64,000 nucleotides of DNA from Pseudomonas marginalis (GCF_024169655.1 NZ_JALJWV010000001.1:1803001-1867000); one strand, 5' to 3'. Positions 46,552 to 58,702 are shown, counted from the first letter of the stretch. Translations and numbers: made by a program. The notes: a model not told the origin generated them from the letters alone.

Positions 46552-46666
46552 CTACGGCGCAGGCTTCAACCGGCGCCGTAGTCTTAACTTGAGCAGCGAC
46601 TTACAAAGCCGCGGCTCTTATTTTGAAGAAATGAGACAAGCAGGGGCATTCGGGTTGGTACCCGAA
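46552..46666 (+). promoter_or_regulatory. Two hairpins in the sdhB-sucA gap
   Basis: CTACGGCGC / GCGCCGTAG forms a 9-bp stem at 46552-46581, and TTCGGGT / ACCCGAA a 7-bp stem with a TGGT loop at 46649-46666. Neither is followed by a T-run, so they look like mRNA-structure or processing elements rather than terminators. Confidence 0.55.
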
Positions 46667-46772
46667 CTATCAGCGTGATCCTAAGTGGCTTGTTTTGGTC
46701 GCTGCACTGGGCCTTTTGCAAGCAAACTCGGTGTCGCCGCCGGTGGTGTCCCCAAATCGAGGGTGACCAAGC

Positions 46773-49604
46773 ATGCAAGAAAGCGTGATGCAGCGCATGT
46801 GGAACAGCGGCTATCTTTCAGGTGGTAACGCTGCCTATGTGGAAGAGCTTTATGAGCTCTACCTGCACGACCCTAACGCTGTGCCAGAAGAATGGCGCAC
46901 CAAATTTCAGACGTTGTCTTCAGACGGCAACGCTGCCACCGATGTATCGCACGCAACAATTCGCGATCAGTTCGTGCTGCTGGCAAAGAACCAGCGCCGC
47001 GCCCAACCGGTTTCAGCCGGGAGCGTGAGCAGTGAGCACGAGAAGAAGCAAGTTGAAGTACTGCGACTGATCCAGGCCTACCGTATGCGCGGCCATCAGG
47101 CGGCCCAGCTCGATCCGCTGGGCCTCTGGAAGCGTCCTGCACCTGCAGACCTGTCGATCAATCATTACGGCTTGACCAATGCCGATCTTGATACGATCTT
47201 CCGTGCCGGCGACCTGTTCATCGGCAAAGAGGAAGCGAGCCTACGTGAAATTCACGAAGCGTTGCAGCAGACATATTGCCGCACCATTGGCGCTGAGTTC
47301 ACGCACATCACCGACTCCGAACAGCGTCACTGGTTCCAGCATCGCCTGGAAGGCGTGCGTGGCCGTCCGGTGCTGTCCGCCGATGTGCGCAGCCACCTGC
47401 TGGAGCGCGTGACCGCAGCCGAAGGCCTGGAAAAATACCTGGGCACCAAATACCCGGGTACCAAGCGTTTCGGCCTGGAAGGCGGCGAGAGCCTGATTCC
47501 GATGCTCGATGAGCTGATCCAGCGTTCCGGCTCCTACGGCACCAAGGAAATCGTGATCGGCATGGCCCACCGTGGCCGTCTCAACGTGCTGGTCAACACC
47601 TTCGGCAAGAACCCGCGCGACTTGTTCGACGAGTTCGAAGGCAAGAAAAAGGTCGAGCTGGGTTCCGGTGACGTTAAATACCACCAGGGCTTCTCGTCCA
47701 ACGTGATGACCACCGGCGGTGAAGTTCACCTGGCCATGGCCTTCAACCCATCCCACCTGGAAATTGTTTCTCCAGTGGTCGAGGGTTCGGTGCGGGCTCG
47801 CCAGGACCGTCGTAACGACACCACCGGTGAGAAGGTTCTGCCGATTTCCATCCACGGCGACGCGGCATTTGCCGGTCAAGGCGTGGTTCTGGAAACCTTC
47901 CAGATGTCGCAGACCCGCGGCTTCAAGACTGGCGGTACCGTTCACATCGTCATCAACAACCAGGTGGGCTTCACCATCAGCAACCCGTTGGACGCGCGTT
48001 CCACCGAGTACGCCACCGACGTTGCCAAGATGATCCAGGCACCGATCCTCCATGTGAATGGTGATGATCCGGAAGCCGTGCTGTTCGTGACCCAACTGGC
48101 TGTCGACTACCGCATGCAGTTCAAGCGTGACGTGGTGATCGACCTGGTTTGCTACCGCCGTCGCGGTCACAACGAAGCGGACGAACCAAGCGGCACCCAG
48201 CCGTTGATGTACCAGCAGATCACCAAGCAGCGCACTACCCGTGAGCTGTACGCCGAAAGCCTGACCAAGGCCGGTGTGGTTGACGAAGTGCGTGTTCAGG
48301 CGAAAGTCGACGAATACCGCAACGCGTTGGACAACGGTCTGCATGTTGTAAAAAGCCTGGTCAAAGAGCCGAACAAAGAGCTGTTCGTCGACTGGCGTCC
48401 GTACCTGGGCCACGCCTGGACTGCGCGTCACGATACGTCGTTCGATCTGAAGACTCTGCAGGAACTGTCTGCCAAGCTGCTGGAAATTCCGGATGGCTTC
48501 GTCGTACAGCGCCAGGTTGCGAAGATCTACGAAGACCGTCAGAAAATGCAAGCCGGCGGCCTGCCGATCAACTGGGGTTACGCTGAAACCATGGCGTACG
48601 CGACCCTGGCGTTCGAAGGTCACCCGATCCGCATGACCGGCCAGGACATCGGCCGTGGTACGTTCTCGCACCGTCACGCGGTTCTGCACAACCAGAAAGA
48701 CGCGGGCACCTACATCCCGTTGCAACACCTGTACGAAGGCCAGCCACGTTTCGACCTGTACGATTCGTTCCTGTCCGAAGAAGCCGTGCTGGCGTTCGAA
48801 TACGGTTACTCGACCACCACGCCTAACGCGCTGGTGATCTGGGAAGCCCAGTTCGGCGACTTCGCCAACGGTGCCCAGGTGGTTATCGACCAGTTCATCA
48901 CCAGCGGCGAGCACAAGTGGGGCCGTCTGTGCGGTCTGACCATGCTGCTGCCACACGGTTATGAAGGTCAGGGTCCGGAGCACTCCTCGGCCCGTCTGGA
49001 GCGTTACCTGCAACTGTGCGCCGAGCACAACATCCAGGTGTGCGTGCCGACTACCCCGGCCCAGATCTACCACTTGCTGCGTCGTCAGGTCATTCGCCCG
49101 CTGCGCAAGCCGCTGGTAGTGCTGACACCGAAATCGCTGCTGCGTCATAAATTGGCCATCTCGACCCTGGAAGATCTGGCGGAAGGCTCGTTCCAGACCG
49201 TGATTCCAGAAATCGATGCACTGGATGCGGCCAAGGTCACTCGCCTGGTCCTGTGCAGCGGCAAGGTCTATTACGATCTGCTGGAAAAACGCCGTGCCGA
49301 AGGCCGCGAAGATATCGCCATCGTGCGTATCGAGCAGCTTTACCCGTTCCCGGAAGATGACCTCATGGAGATCATCGCGCCTTACACCAACCTCACTCAT
49401 GTAGTGTGGTGTCAGGAAGAACCGATGAACCAGGGCGCGTGGTACAGCAGCCAGCATCATCTGCGTCGCAGCATTGGTAACCACATCAAGGGCTTGGGCC
49501 TGGAGTACGCCGGTCGCGATGCTTCTGCCGCGCCTGCATGTGGTTATGCATCGATGCACGCTGAGCAGCAGGAAAAACTCCTGCAAGATGCTTTCACTGT
49601 CTAA
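46773..49604 (+). CDS. sucA: 2-oxoglutarate dehydrogenase E1 component
   Basis: Thiamine-diphosphate-dependent decarboxylase of the 2-oxoglutarate dehydrogenase complex, 943 aa. The N-terminal lobe NSGYLSGGNAAYVEELYELY is the E1o-specific segment. IGMAHRGRLNVL, HGDAAFAGQGVV and VNGDDPEAVLFV mark the ThDP/Mg region, and the C-terminal half holds the pyrimidine-binding domain. It starts at ATG 46773, though the adjacent ATG at codon 6 is possible. Confidence 0.97.
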   Translation: MQESVMQRMWNSGYLSGGNAAYVEELYELYLHDPNAVPEEWRTKFQTLSSDGNAATDVSHATIRDQFVLLAKNQRRAQPVSAGSVSSEHEKKQVEVLRLIQAYRMRGHQAAQLDPLGLWKRPAPADLSINHYGLTNADLDTIFRAGDLFIGKEEASLREIHEALQQTYCRTIGAEFTHITDSEQRHWFQHRLEGVRGRPVLSADVRSHLLERVTAAEGLEKYLGTKYPGTKRFGLEGGESLIPMLDELIQRSGSYGTKEIVIGMAHRGRLNVLVNTFGKNPRDLFDEFEGKKKVELGSGDVKYHQGFSSNVMTTGGEVHLAMAFNPSHLEIVSPVVEGSVRARQDRRNDTTGEKVLPISIHGDAAFAGQGVVLETFQMSQTRGFKTGGTVHIVINNQVGFTISNPLDARSTEYATDVAKMIQAPILHVNGDDPEAVLFVTQLAVDYRMQFKRDVVIDLVCYRRRGHNEADEPSGTQPLMYQQITKQRTTRELYAESLTKAGVVDEVRVQAKVDEYRNALDNGLHVVKSLVKEPNKELFVDWRPYLGHAWTARHDTSFDLKTLQELSAKLLEIPDGFVVQRQVAKIYEDRQKMQAGGLPINWGYAETMAYATLAFEGHPIRMTGQDIGRGTFSHRHAVLHNQKDAGTYIPLQHLYEGQPRFDLYDSFLSEEAVLAFEYGYSTTTPNALVIWEAQFGDFANGAQVVIDQFITSGEHKWGRLCGLTMLLPHGYEGQGPEHSSARLERYLQLCAEHNIQVCVPTTPAQIYHLLRRQVIRPLRKPLVVLTPKSLLRHKLAISTLEDLAEGSFQTVIPEIDALDAAKVTRLVLCSGKVYYDLLEKRRAEGREDIAIVRIEQLYPFPEDDLMEIIAPYTNLTHVVWCQEEPMNQGAWYSSQHHLRRSIGNHIKGLGLEYAGRDASAAPACGYASMHAEQQEKLLQDAFTV

Positions 49605-49648
49605 CGCCTTCGCGCTGACTGAAACCGAATTTTAAGGACCCACAGATA

Positions 49649-50875
49649 ATGGCTATTGAAATCAAAGCCCCGACATTCCCGGAATCGGTTGCCGATGGCA
49701 CCATTGCCACTTGGCACAAGAAACCAGGCGAGGCTGTAAAACGTGACGAACTGATCGTCGACATCGAGACCGACAAAGTCGTTCTGGAAGTGTTGGCCGA
49801 AGCTGACGGCGTGCTGGGCGCGATCATTGCCAATGAAGGCGATACCGTCCTGTCCAACCAGGTACTGGGCTCGATCGAAGCGGGCAGCGCTGCTGCTGCT
49901 GCTCCGGCCGCCGCACCGGCTGCTGCTTCTGCTCCAGCTGCTGCTGCTGCTCCGGCTGCTGGTGGCGAAGATCCAATCGCCGCACCGGCTGCTCGTCAAC
50001 TGGCCGAAGAAAACGGCATCAACCTGGCTTCCATCAAAGGCACCGGCAAAGATGGCCGTGTGACCAAGGAAGACGTGGTTGCTGCAGTTGAAGCCAAGAA
50101 AAACGCTCCAGCAGCTGCACCTGTCAAGGCTGCAGCGCCTGCTGCCGCTGCTCCTGTGTTCGCCGCTGGCGACCGCACCGAGAAGCGCGTTCCGATGACC
50201 CGCGTGCGTGCCACCGTGGCCAAGCGTCTGGTTGAAGCCCAGTCGAACATGGCGATGCTGACCACCTTCAACGAAGTCGACATGACCGAAGTCATGGCCC
50301 TGCGTTCGAAGTACAAGGATCTGTTCGAGAAGAGCCACAACGGCGTGCGCCTGGGCTTCATGTCGTTCTTCGTGAAAGCGGCCACCGAAGCGCTGAAACG
50401 CTACCCGGCAGTCAACGCTTCCATCGACGGTAGCGACATCGTTTACCATGGCTACGCAGACGTCGGCGTTGCCGTGTCCAGCGACCGTGGCCTGGTGGTT
50501 CCGGTTCTGCGTAACGCCGAGCTGATGAGCCTGGCTGAAATCGAAGGCGGCATCGCCGGCTTCGGCAAGAAAGCCCGTGATGGCAAGCTGACCATCGACG
50601 AGATGACCGGCGGTACCTTCACCATCACCAACGGTGGTACCTTCGGTTCGATGATGTCGACCCCGATCGTCAACCCACCGCAAGCCGCGATCCTGGGCAT
50701 GCACAACATCATCCAGCGTCCGATGGCTATCAACGGCCAAGTCGTGATCCGCCCAATGATGTACCTGGCGCTGTCTTACGATCACCGCCTGATCGATGGT
50801 AAAGAAGCCGTGACTTTCCTGGTGACCATCAAGAACCTGCTGGAAGACCCAGCTCGTCTGCTGCTGGATATCTGA
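49649..50875 (+). CDS. sucB: Dihydrolipoyl succinyltransferase (E2o)
   Basis: Core of the 2-oxoglutarate dehydrogenase complex, 408 aa. The lipoyl domain has the modified lysine K43 in [11 protein letters not shown]. An Ala/Pro-rich linker follows, then the E1/E3-binding domain ([20 protein letters not shown], then DGRVTKEDV). A second linker precedes the catalytic domain ending in [13 protein letters not shown], with the active-site histidine. GGACCCAC precedes the start. Confidence 0.97.
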   Translation: MAIEIKAPTFPESVADGTIATWHKKPGEAVKRDELIVDIETDKVVLEVLAEADGVLGAIIANEGDTVLSNQVLGSIEAGSAAAAAPAAAPAAASAPAAAAAPAAGGEDPIAAPAARQLAEENGINLASIKGTGKDGRVTKEDVVAAVEAKKNAPAAAPVKAAAPAAAAPVFAAGDRTEKRVPMTRVRATVAKRLVEAQSNMAMLTTFNEVDMTEVMALRSKYKDLFEKSHNGVRLGFMSFFVKAATEALKRYPAVNASIDGSDIVYHGYADVGVAVSSDRGLVVPVLRNAELMSLAEIEGGIAGFGKKARDGKLTIDEMTGGTFTITNGGTFGSMMSTPIVNPPQAAILGMHNIIQRPMAINGQVVIRPMMYLALSYDHRLIDGKEAVTFLVTIKNLLEDPARLLLDI

Positions 50876-50901
50876 TAGAAGCAGCTGCCGGCCTCAAGTG
50901 A

Positions 50902-52413
<1,512 letters not shown>

Positions 52414-52616
52414 AACGAGATAATAAGAAACCACGGCGGCTGCCCGTCGTGAGCCTTGCGCGCAAGACTCACCGCGGAATGTCCGCTGGACGCAGTCTTG
52501 CGCAGCTTGACCGGGCTTAAGTCCGGCAAGTTGCGTAAGCAGCAGTCACAGGTGGCGCGGCACTCATAATGAGCGCAGCGCCGAATGCGCAGTACCTAAC
52601 GAAGACGGTAAAAAGC

Positions 52617-53783
52617 ATGAATCTTCACGAGTATCAGGGTAAGCAGCTGTTCGCTGAATACGGCCTGCCAGTATCCCAGGGCTACGCAGTAGACACCCCG
52701 GAAGCAGCAGCAGAAGCTTGCGATAAAATCGGCGGGACCGAATGGGTTGTAAAAGCCCAGGTTCACGCAGGTGGTCGCGGTAAAGCGGGCGGCGTTAAGC
52801 TGGTTCGCAGCAAAGAAGACGCCAAGGCCTTCGCACAACAGTGGTTGGGCAAGCGTCTGGTGACTTACCAGACTGATGCCAATGGCCAGCCAGTCACCAA
52901 GATCCTGGTTGAATCGTGCACTGATATCGCTAAAGAGCTGTACCTGGGCGCTGTCGTTGACCGTTCGAGCCGTCGTATCGTGTTCATGGCTTCCACCGAA
53001 GGTGGCGTGGACATCGAGAAGATCGCTCACGACACTCCAGAAAAAATTCTCAAAGCCACTATCGACCCACTGGTTGGCGCTCAGCCATTCCAGGGTCGCG
53101 AGCTGGCTTTCCAGTTGGGTCTGGAAGGCAAGCAAGTTGCCCAGTTCGCCAAGATCTTCGTAGGTCTGGCCAAACTGTTCCAGGATCACGATCTGGCCCT
53201 GCTGGAAGTGAACCCGCTGGTGATCAAGGCTGACGGCGATCTGCATTGCCTCGACGCCAAGATCAACATCGACGCCAACGCCATGTACCGTCAGCCTAAG
53301 CTGAAGACTTTCCACGATCCGTCGCAAGACGATCCGCGCGAAGCGCACGCTGCCAAGTTCGAACTGAACTACGTAGCGCTGGAAGGCAACATCGGCTGCA
53401 TGGTCAACGGTGCTGGCCTGGCCATGGGTACCATGGACATCGTCAACCTGCATGGCGGCAAACCAGCCAACTTCCTCGACGTGGGCGGTGGTGCTACCAA
53501 AGAACGCGTAACCGAAGCCTTCAAGATCATCCTGTCCGACGCCAACGTCGCTGCAGTACTGGTCAACATCTTCGGCGGCATCGTTCGTTGCGACATGATT
53601 GCCGAAGGCATCATTGGTGCAGTGAAAGAAGTCGGCGTGAAAATCCCGGTGGTTGTTCGCCTTGAAGGTAACAACGCTGAACTGGGCGCTAAAGTACTGG
53701 CAGAAAGCGGTTTGAACATCATCGCGGCTACCAGCCTGACCGACGCTGCTCAACAAGTTGTCAAAGCTGCGGAGGGCAAATAA
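52617..53783 (+). CDS. sucC: Succinyl-CoA synthetase beta subunit
   Basis: ADP/GDP-forming succinyl-CoA ligase beta subunit, 388 aa, with the ATP-grasp N-terminus [20 protein letters not shown] and [18 protein letters not shown]. The C-terminal CoA-ligase domain includes [13 protein letters not shown] and [11 protein letters not shown] start it at ATG 52617. The 203-base gap after lpd is GC-rich and contains palindromes such as CTTGCGCGCAAG, without a clear terminator. Confidence 0.97.
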   Translation: MNLHEYQGKQLFAEYGLPVSQGYAVDTPEAAAEACDKIGGTEWVVKAQVHAGGRGKAGGVKLVRSKEDAKAFAQQWLGKRLVTYQTDANGQPVTKILVESCTDIAKELYLGAVVDRSSRRIVFMASTEGGVDIEKIAHDTPEKILKATIDPLVGAQPFQGRELAFQLGLEGKQVAQFAKIFVGLAKLFQDHDLALLEVNPLVIKADGDLHCLDAKINIDANAMYRQPKLKTFHDPSQDDPREAHAAKFELNYVALEGNIGCMVNGAGLAMGTMDIVNLHGGKPANFLDVGGGATKERVTEAFKIILSDANVAAVLVNIFGGIVRCDMIAEGIIGAVKEVGVKIPVVVRLEGNNAELGAKVLAESGLNIIAATSLTDAAQQVVKAAEGK

Positions 53784-54664
53784 TGAGCGTCCTGATCAAT
53801 AAAGACACCAAAGTTATCTGCCAGGGTATTACCGGTTCGCAAGGTAGTTTCCACACCCAGCAAGCCATCGAATACGGCACCAAGATGGTGGGTGGTGTAA
53901 CTCCGGGCAAAGGCGGCACCGAGCACCTGGGCCTGCCCGTGTTCAACACCGTGAAAGACGCTGTAGCAGCCACTGGCGCCACCGCCAGCGTGATCTATGT
54001 TCCAGCTCCTTTCTGCAAGGACTCGATCCTGGAAGCGGCATTCGGCGGCATCAAGCTGATCGTGTGCATCACCGAAGGCATTCCTACCCTGGATATGCTG
54101 GACGCCAAGGTCAAGTGCGACGAGCTGGGCGTGGTCCTGATCGGCCCTAACTGCCCAGGCGTGATCACTCCAGGCGAATGCAAGATCGGCATCATGCCCG
54201 GTCACATTCACTTGCCAGGTAAAGTCGGTATCGTTTCCCGTTCCGGCACCCTGACCTACGAAGCTGTGAAGCAGACTACTGACGCCGGTTTCGGTCAGTC
54301 GACTTGCGTCGGCATCGGCGGTGACCCGATCCCAGGCTCGAACTTCATCGACATCCTGAAGCTGTTCCAGGAAGACCCGAAGACCGAAGCGATCGTAATG
54401 ATCGGTGAGATCGGCGGTTCGGCTGAAGAAGAAGCGGCTGCCTACATCAAGGCACACGTGACCAAGCCGGTTGTTTCCTACATCGCTGGTGTGACTGCCC
54501 CTGCTGGCAAGCGCATGGGCCATGCTGGCGCAATCATCTCTGGCGGCAAAGGCACTGCAGACGAGAAATTCGCTGCACTGCAAGACGCAGGCGTAAAAAC
54601 CGTGCGTTCGCTGGCAGACATCGGCAAGGCCTTGGCCGAGCTGACCGGTTGGGCAGTCAAGTAA
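53783..54664 (+). CDS. sucD: Succinyl-CoA synthetase alpha subunit
   Basis: CoA-binding subunit, 293 aa, carrying the phosphohistidine in [17 protein letters not shown] near residue 250. [18 protein letters not shown] near the N-terminus is the CoA-binding part. Its ATG shares the last base of the sucC stop. It ends the sdh-suc operon before a strong terminator. Confidence 0.97.
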   Translation: MSVLINKDTKVICQGITGSQGSFHTQQAIEYGTKMVGGVTPGKGGTEHLGLPVFNTVKDAVAATGATASVIYVPAPFCKDSILEAAFGGIKLIVCITEGIPTLDMLDAKVKCDELGVVLIGPNCPGVITPGECKIGIMPGHIHLPGKVGIVSRSGTLTYEAVKQTTDAGFGQSTCVGIGGDPIPGSNFIDILKLFQEDPKTEAIVMIGEIGGSAEEEAAAYIKAHVTKPVVSYIAGVTAPAGKRMGHAGAIISGGKGTADEKFAALQDAGVKTVRSLADIGKALAELTGWAVK

Positions 54665-54693
54665 GCCTCGCGCTTAACTGACGCTTCACCAGC

Positions 54694-54717
54694 AAAGGCC
54701 ACCTTCGGGTGGCCTTT
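54694..54717 (+). terminator. Intrinsic terminator of the sdh-suc operon
   Basis: A perfect 10-bp stem AAAGGCCACC / GGTGGCCTTT with a TTCG tetraloop, 29 bases after the sucD stop. Confidence 0.92.
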
Positions 54718-54760
54718 GTGCATTCTGGGCGGCCCATTTATTGAAATGTACTTGGTCCCA

Positions 54761-54788
54761 TGTGGGAGGGAGCAAGCTCCCTCCCACA
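54761..54788. repeat. Compact REP palindrome
   Basis: TGTGGGAGGGAGC and its reverse complement are separated by only two bases, forming a near-perfect 28-base palindrome. It is a collapsed form of the doublets elsewhere. Confidence 0.85.
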
Positions 54789-54824
54789 TTTTTTGTCTGT
54801 ATCGCCACATTAAGTATGAAAACA

Positions 54825-54991
54825 CGACATTCCAATGTCGCTTATCGGACAGTCCGCCCTGCAACAGTGCGTTTATCGGCCAAATTCTGTACCCTTGCCG
54901 CCTCTTTAAAGCGTCCGCATCCCAAAAGGAAGCCGCGCTAGACCGGTTGGTGCCCATAAGGGCCGACAGCATTTCCCTCATCCATAGGGAA
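54825..54991. promoter_or_regulatory. Two inverted repeats upstream of brnQ
   Basis: CGACATT-CC-AATGTCG (54825-54840) is a perfect 16-base palindrome. TTCCCT-N7-AGGGAA (54973-54991) is a second dyad nearer to brnQ. Both lie in the 245-base leader between the REP palindrome and the brnQ start and could be operators. Nothing else was recognised there. Confidence 0.45.
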
Positions 54992-55033
54992 GCCCTCTCT
55001 AAATTCCGATTCAGTAGTGTGGTATTTCCTCAA

Positions 55034-56347
55034 ATGAAAGTGTTGAAAAGCCAGGACATCCTGGCGTTGGGCTTTATGACCTTTGCCCTGTTCGTGGGCG
55101 CCGGCAACATCATCTTCCCGCCTATCGTTGGTTTGCAGTCCGGGCCCCATGTCTGGATGGCGGCGTTGGGTTTCCTGATCACTGCAGTCGGGCTACCGGT
55201 GGTCACGGTAATCGCCCTGGCCAAGGTCGGCGGCGGTATGGACGCGTTGAGCAGTCCGATCGGCAAGATCGCCGGTGGCGTGCTGGCGGCGGCGGCGTAT
55301 CTGGCGGTAGGGCCGCTGTTCGCCACCCCGCGTACCGCGACCGTGTCCTTTGAAGTGGGCCTGGCGCCGTTGACCGGCGAAAGCCCGCTGGCCCTGTTCC
55401 TCTACAGCTCTGTGTACTTTCTGGTGGTGTTTTTCGTCTCCCTGTACCCCGGCCGCTTGCTGGACACCGTGGGCCGTTTCCTGGCACCGCTGAAAATTAT
55501 CGCGCTGTCCATCCTCGGTATCGCCGCGTTTGCCTTGCCGGCCGGTGAAGTGGGGGTCGCGACCCCGGAATATGTGTCTGCGCCGTTCTCCCAAGGCTTT
55601 ATCAATGGTTACCTGACCATGGATACCCTGGGCGCGCTGGTGTTCGGCATCGTGATCGTCAACGCGATCCGTTCCCGTGGGGTCGAATCGCCCAAGCTGA
55701 TCACCCGTTACGCGATCATTGCCGGGTTGATCGCCGGCGTCGGCTTGGCGCTGGTGTACATCAGCCTGTTCCGCCTTGGAGCGGGCAGCCATGAAGTCGC
55801 TGCCGGTGCCGCCAATGGCGCCGCTGTTCTGCATGCCTACGTGCAACACACCTTTGGCTCCCTGGGCAGCGGCTTCCTGGCTGTGCTGATCTCCCTGGCC
55901 TGCCTGGTCACCGCCGTCGGCCTGACCTGTGCCTGTGCCGAGTACTTCAGCCGAATCCTGCCGCTGTCCTACAAGACCCTGGTGGTGATCCTGGCGCTGT
56001 TCTCGCTGTTCGTGTCCAACCTGGGCCTGACCAAACTGATCGCGTTCTCGATCCCGGTGCTCACCGCGATCTACCCGCCGTGCATCGTGCTGGTGGCTTT
56101 GAGCTTCTGCAAAGACTTTTGGCAGGAGCAGAGCCGCATCGTTGGCCCGGTGATGCTGGTGTCGTTCATCTTTGGCTGCATCGATGCGCTCAAGGGCGCC
56201 GGCCTGGCGGGCTGGATGCCGTCGCAATTGGCCAACCTGCCGTTGAGTGAGCAGGGCCTGGCGTGGCTGGTGCCATCGGTGATGATCCTGGTGGTTGCTG
56301 TGGTGGTGGACCGTATGCTCGGCAAGCGCAGCGAAGCCATCGCGTAA
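55034..56347 (+). CDS. brnQ: Branched-chain amino-acid transport protein BrnQ
   Basis: A 437-aa cation-coupled importer of Leu, Ile and Val (LIVCS family) with about 12 helices. The signature [20 protein letters not shown] is near residue 18, and [20 protein letters not shown], then [12 protein letters not shown], near 75-105. I choose ATG 55034; the long upstream open frame has no family similarity. The ribosome-binding site is weak. Confidence 0.93.
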   Translation: MKVLKSQDILALGFMTFALFVGAGNIIFPPIVGLQSGPHVWMAALGFLITAVGLPVVTVIALAKVGGGMDALSSPIGKIAGGVLAAAAYLAVGPLFATPRTATVSFEVGLAPLTGESPLALFLYSSVYFLVVFFVSLYPGRLLDTVGRFLAPLKIIALSILGIAAFALPAGEVGVATPEYVSAPFSQGFINGYLTMDTLGALVFGIVIVNAIRSRGVESPKLITRYAIIAGLIAGVGLALVYISLFRLGAGSHEVAAGAANGAAVLHAYVQHTFGSLGSGFLAVLISLACLVTAVGLTCACAEYFSRILPLSYKTLVVILALFSLFVSNLGLTKLIAFSIPVLTAIYPPCIVLVALSFCKDFWQEQSRIVGPVMLVSFIFGCIDALKGAGLAGWMPSQLANLPLSEQGLAWLVPSVMILVVAVVVDRMLGKRSEAIA

Positions 56348-56372
56348 CGCACGCTTCAGGCTGTACCGAAAT

Positions 56373-56402
56373 GCCCCGTATCAATCGATATGGGGCTTTT
56401 TT
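56373..56402 (+). terminator. Intrinsic terminator of brnQ
   Basis: GCCCCGTAT / ATATGGGGC forms a stem with one mismatch and a CAATCG loop, followed by six T. It lies 26 bases after the brnQ stop. Confidence 0.85.
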
Positions 56403-56505
56403 CTGCGTGACGGGCAGTGTCTTTTCCAGTGGGCTAACGTCGAAGGGGTAACGAAAAGCTCCAGCCAGCTCCCACAGTTTCCCTCTGCTGTGTATAAGGA
56501 CCCGC

Positions 56506-57246
56506 ATGCCGTTTATCGAAGCCAATCTGATCCACCTGCTTGCCGCACTTTGGTTTGTTATCTGTTGGGGCGGCTACACCCGTTACGCGACCTGGAAAGC
56601 CCGCGACACTGCCTGCCTGGCCAGTGTGTTGCACCTGTATCGCGAAGACTGGATGCGTCGCATGCTGCTACGCGACAACCGCATCGCCGACGCCAGCGTG
56701 ATCGGCAACCTGGAGCGTAACGCCTCGTTCTTCGCTTCGAGCACCTTGATCATCCTTGCCGGCATTCTCACGGTGCTGGGGGCGTCCGAGCGAGCCGTGT
56801 CGTTGTTGGCGGACATCCCCATGGTGCAGCAGGCGTCCCAGGGCATGTCGGAGATCAAGTTGCTGTGCCTGGCGCTGGCGTTCGTCTACGCGTTCTTCAC
56901 GTTCAGCTGGTGCATGCGCCAGTACAACTTCGCGGCCGTGCTGGTGGGGTCGGCGCCGATGATCGGTGAGCGGCACGTGTCGGAGCAGGAGCGCAAGGCG
57001 TTTGCCCTGCGGGCGGCGCGGGTCATTTCGATGGCGGCCAACCAGTTCAACTTTGGCCTGCGCGCTTACTACTTCGGCATGACCATGCTGGCGTGGTTTG
57101 TCAGCCCCTGGCTGTTCATGTTGATGAGTGCCGGGGTGGTATTGGTGCTGTATCGCCGGGAGTTTCATTCCGACGTACTGCAAGTGATGGTGTATACGCA
57201 GACCGACGCGCCGCTGCCGGACGTGGCGAAAGAACCGCTGGTATAG
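56506..57246 (+). CDS. DUF599 family membrane protein
   Basis: A 246-aa membrane protein. Helices are at about residues 7-25, 75-95, 120-142 and 190-225. The pattern LAALWFVICWGGYTRYATW and SFFASSTLIILAGILTVLGA, with FFTFSWCMRQYNF in the middle, is that of DUF599 proteins. Their function is unknown. The gene is monocistronic and ends before a strong terminator. Confidence 0.85.
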   Translation: MPFIEANLIHLLAALWFVICWGGYTRYATWKARDTACLASVLHLYREDWMRRMLLRDNRIADASVIGNLERNASFFASSTLIILAGILTVLGASERAVSLLADIPMVQQASQGMSEIKLLCLALAFVYAFFTFSWCMRQYNFAAVLVGSAPMIGERHVSEQERKAFALRAARVISMAANQFNFGLRAYYFGMTMLAWFVSPWLFMLMSAGVVLVLYRREFHSDVLQVMVYTQTDAPLPDVAKEPLV

Positions 57247-57309
57247 AACACTGCGGGTTTTGTCCGACTTATCGCGCCTCGCCCAAGTGCTAAATACATC
57301 AGGCAAAGT

Positions 57310-57340
57310 AAAGCCCGCTATCTAAGCGGGCTTTCTTTTT
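57310..57340 (+). terminator. Intrinsic terminator
   Basis: AAAGCCCGCT / AGCGGGCTTT with a 5-nt loop and a following T-rich run, between the convergent DUF599 and lipoprotein genes. Confidence 0.92.
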
Positions 57341-57367
57341 GCAGCCAAGCTATTTCAAGCCCCGGTA

Positions 57368-57619
57368 TCAAGAACCGGTTGCTGGGGTAGCAGGGGCTGC
57401 TTCTTGTGTTGCAGCTTTGTTCGATTCGGCCTGAGCTTTGGCAGCATCGGCGTTTTCTTTCGCAGCGTCGTTCACTTTATCTTGTGCGTTCGCCATATCT
57501 TTCTGAGCTTGCTCGGAATGCGCGGCGGCATCTTGGGCTTTGTCTTCGGATTTTTTATCGCAGGCAGCCAGACCGAGGGCGGCGGCCAACATCATGGAAA
57601 TAGCTAAAGTCTTGCGCAT
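57368..57619 (-). CDS. Small alanine-rich lipoprotein
   Basis: An 83-aa precursor with signal peptide and lipobox LAAC (cysteine at about 20). The mature part is Ala/Lys/Gln/Asp-rich with heptad-like spacing (AQDAAAHSEQAQKDMANAQD), predicting a helical coiled coil, then a Thr/Pro-rich end. It resembles small Lpp/OprI-like envelope lipoproteins, but lacks a clear C-terminal lysine for peptidoglycan linkage. Function not assigned. Confidence 0.8.
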   Translation of the reverse strand: MRKTLAISMMLAAALGLAACDKKSEDKAQDAAAHSEQAQKDMANAQDKVNDAAKENADAAKAQAESNKAATQEAAPATPATGS

Positions 57620-57776
57620 GGGTGTTTCTCCTTAGTGAAGATATCTACTGGCCTTTCGAGCATATGGGGCCAGCATTAGTTCCTTTTATCCCACAGATAT
57701 ATAAAGCATTTTTCCAAGGAACTTTCCCCGACGGTCCATACTCCGCCGGACCCACACTCATAAGAGCCTGAACCGA

Positions 57777-58253
57777 ATGACCGAAAACTCCTTGTTGGAG
57801 CGTGCCAAACGCTTTATTTCGGCTCTGCGCCATTGCCAGGTGCTGGGCATTACCGTTCATCATGCCAGCGAGGAGGGGATCACCCTGGTCCTGCCCTACG
57901 GCCCGACGATCGTTGGCGACCCCCAGACGGGCGTCATCCATGGTGGCGCGTTGACTTCATTGATGGACACCGCCTGCGGCATGGCCACCCTCTGTGTGTT
58001 GCCGGAGTTCGAGGTGTGCCCGACCCTGGACCTGCGCATCGACTACATGCATCCCGCCGAACCGCACAAACCGGTGTATGGCTTCGCCCAGTGTTACCGC
58101 GTGACCACCGACGTGATTTTTACCCGTGGTTTCGCTTACCAGGACGACCCGCAACAACCCGTCGCTCACGCGGTGGGCACGTTCATGCGCATGGGCAAGC
58201 GCCTCAAGGGCGCACAAGGGTTGGGCAACACGATCAAGGGAGTGCAGGCATGA
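57777..58253 (+). CDS. PaaI-family hotdog thioesterase 1
   Basis: A 158-aa hotdog-fold protein. The motif VIHGGALTSLMDTACGMA has the HGG and the catalytic-type aspartate of PaaI-like acyl-CoA thioesterases. TLDLRIDYMHPAEPHKPVYG is the second conserved strand. The substrate is unknown. Its stop overlaps the next gene by four bases, so the two are coupled and probably form a pair. Confidence 0.88.
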   Translation: MTENSLLERAKRFISALRHCQVLGITVHHASEEGITLVLPYGPTIVGDPQTGVIHGGALTSLMDTACGMATLCVLPEFEVCPTLDLRIDYMHPAEPHKPVYGFAQCYRVTTDVIFTRGFAYQDDPQQPVAHAVGTFMRMGKRLKGAQGLGNTIKGVQA

Positions 58254-58702
58254 CTCATTCATTCAAGACGCGTCTGGAGCAGGCCCATCAGTGCGGCAAC
58301 TATGAGGCGCTGCTCGACCTGATCCCCTATGCCAAGCTGATCGGCATCGAATGCACGCGGATAGGCGATGAGCTGCTGTTCCGCCTGCCGGCGAACAAGG
58401 ACAACATTGGTAACCCGATATTGCCGGCGCTGCACGGCGGCGTGATTGCAGGCTTTATGGAGCTCTGCGCTGCGTTGCACCTGCTGGTGTTCACCGGCGC
58501 TCCGGGTCTGCCGAAAATCATCGACTTTTCTCTGGATTACCTGCGTGCCGGCCAGTTTCGCGACACATACGCCAAATGCCAGGTCTGGCGCCAAGGTCGA
58601 CGGGTGGCAAATGTGGCGATCACCGCCTGGCAGAGCACTGCGGCCGAACCCATTGCCACCGCTCGCGCGCATTTCAAGATCGAGGAAGTGCCCCGCCCTT
58701 GA
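58250..58702 (+). CDS. PaaI-family hotdog thioesterase 2
   Basis: A 150-aa relative of the preceding protein. ALHGGVIAGFMELCAALHL keeps HGG but has glutamate in place of aspartate at the presumed acid position. KIIDFSLDYLRAGQFRDTYA is the second strand. Two diverged adjacent copies suggest a heteromer or split substrate range. The stop codon overlaps the -35 of the htpG promoter. Confidence 0.87.
   Translation: MTHSFKTRLEQAHQCGNYEALLDLIPYAKLIGIECTRIGDELLFRLPANKDNIGNPILPALHGGVIAGFMELCAALHLLVFTGAPGLPKIIDFSLDYLRAGQFRDTYAKCQVWRQGRRVANVAITAWQSTAAEPIATARAHFKIEEVPRP

Noticed and set aside
46649..46666. Hairpin considered as a terminator after sdhB
   Set aside because: No T-run follows and sucA continues the operon; kept only as a possible RNA structure.
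47241..49586. Minus-strand open frame of 781 codons
   Set aside because: Antisense shadow of sucA; similar shadows oppose actP, lpd and htpG.
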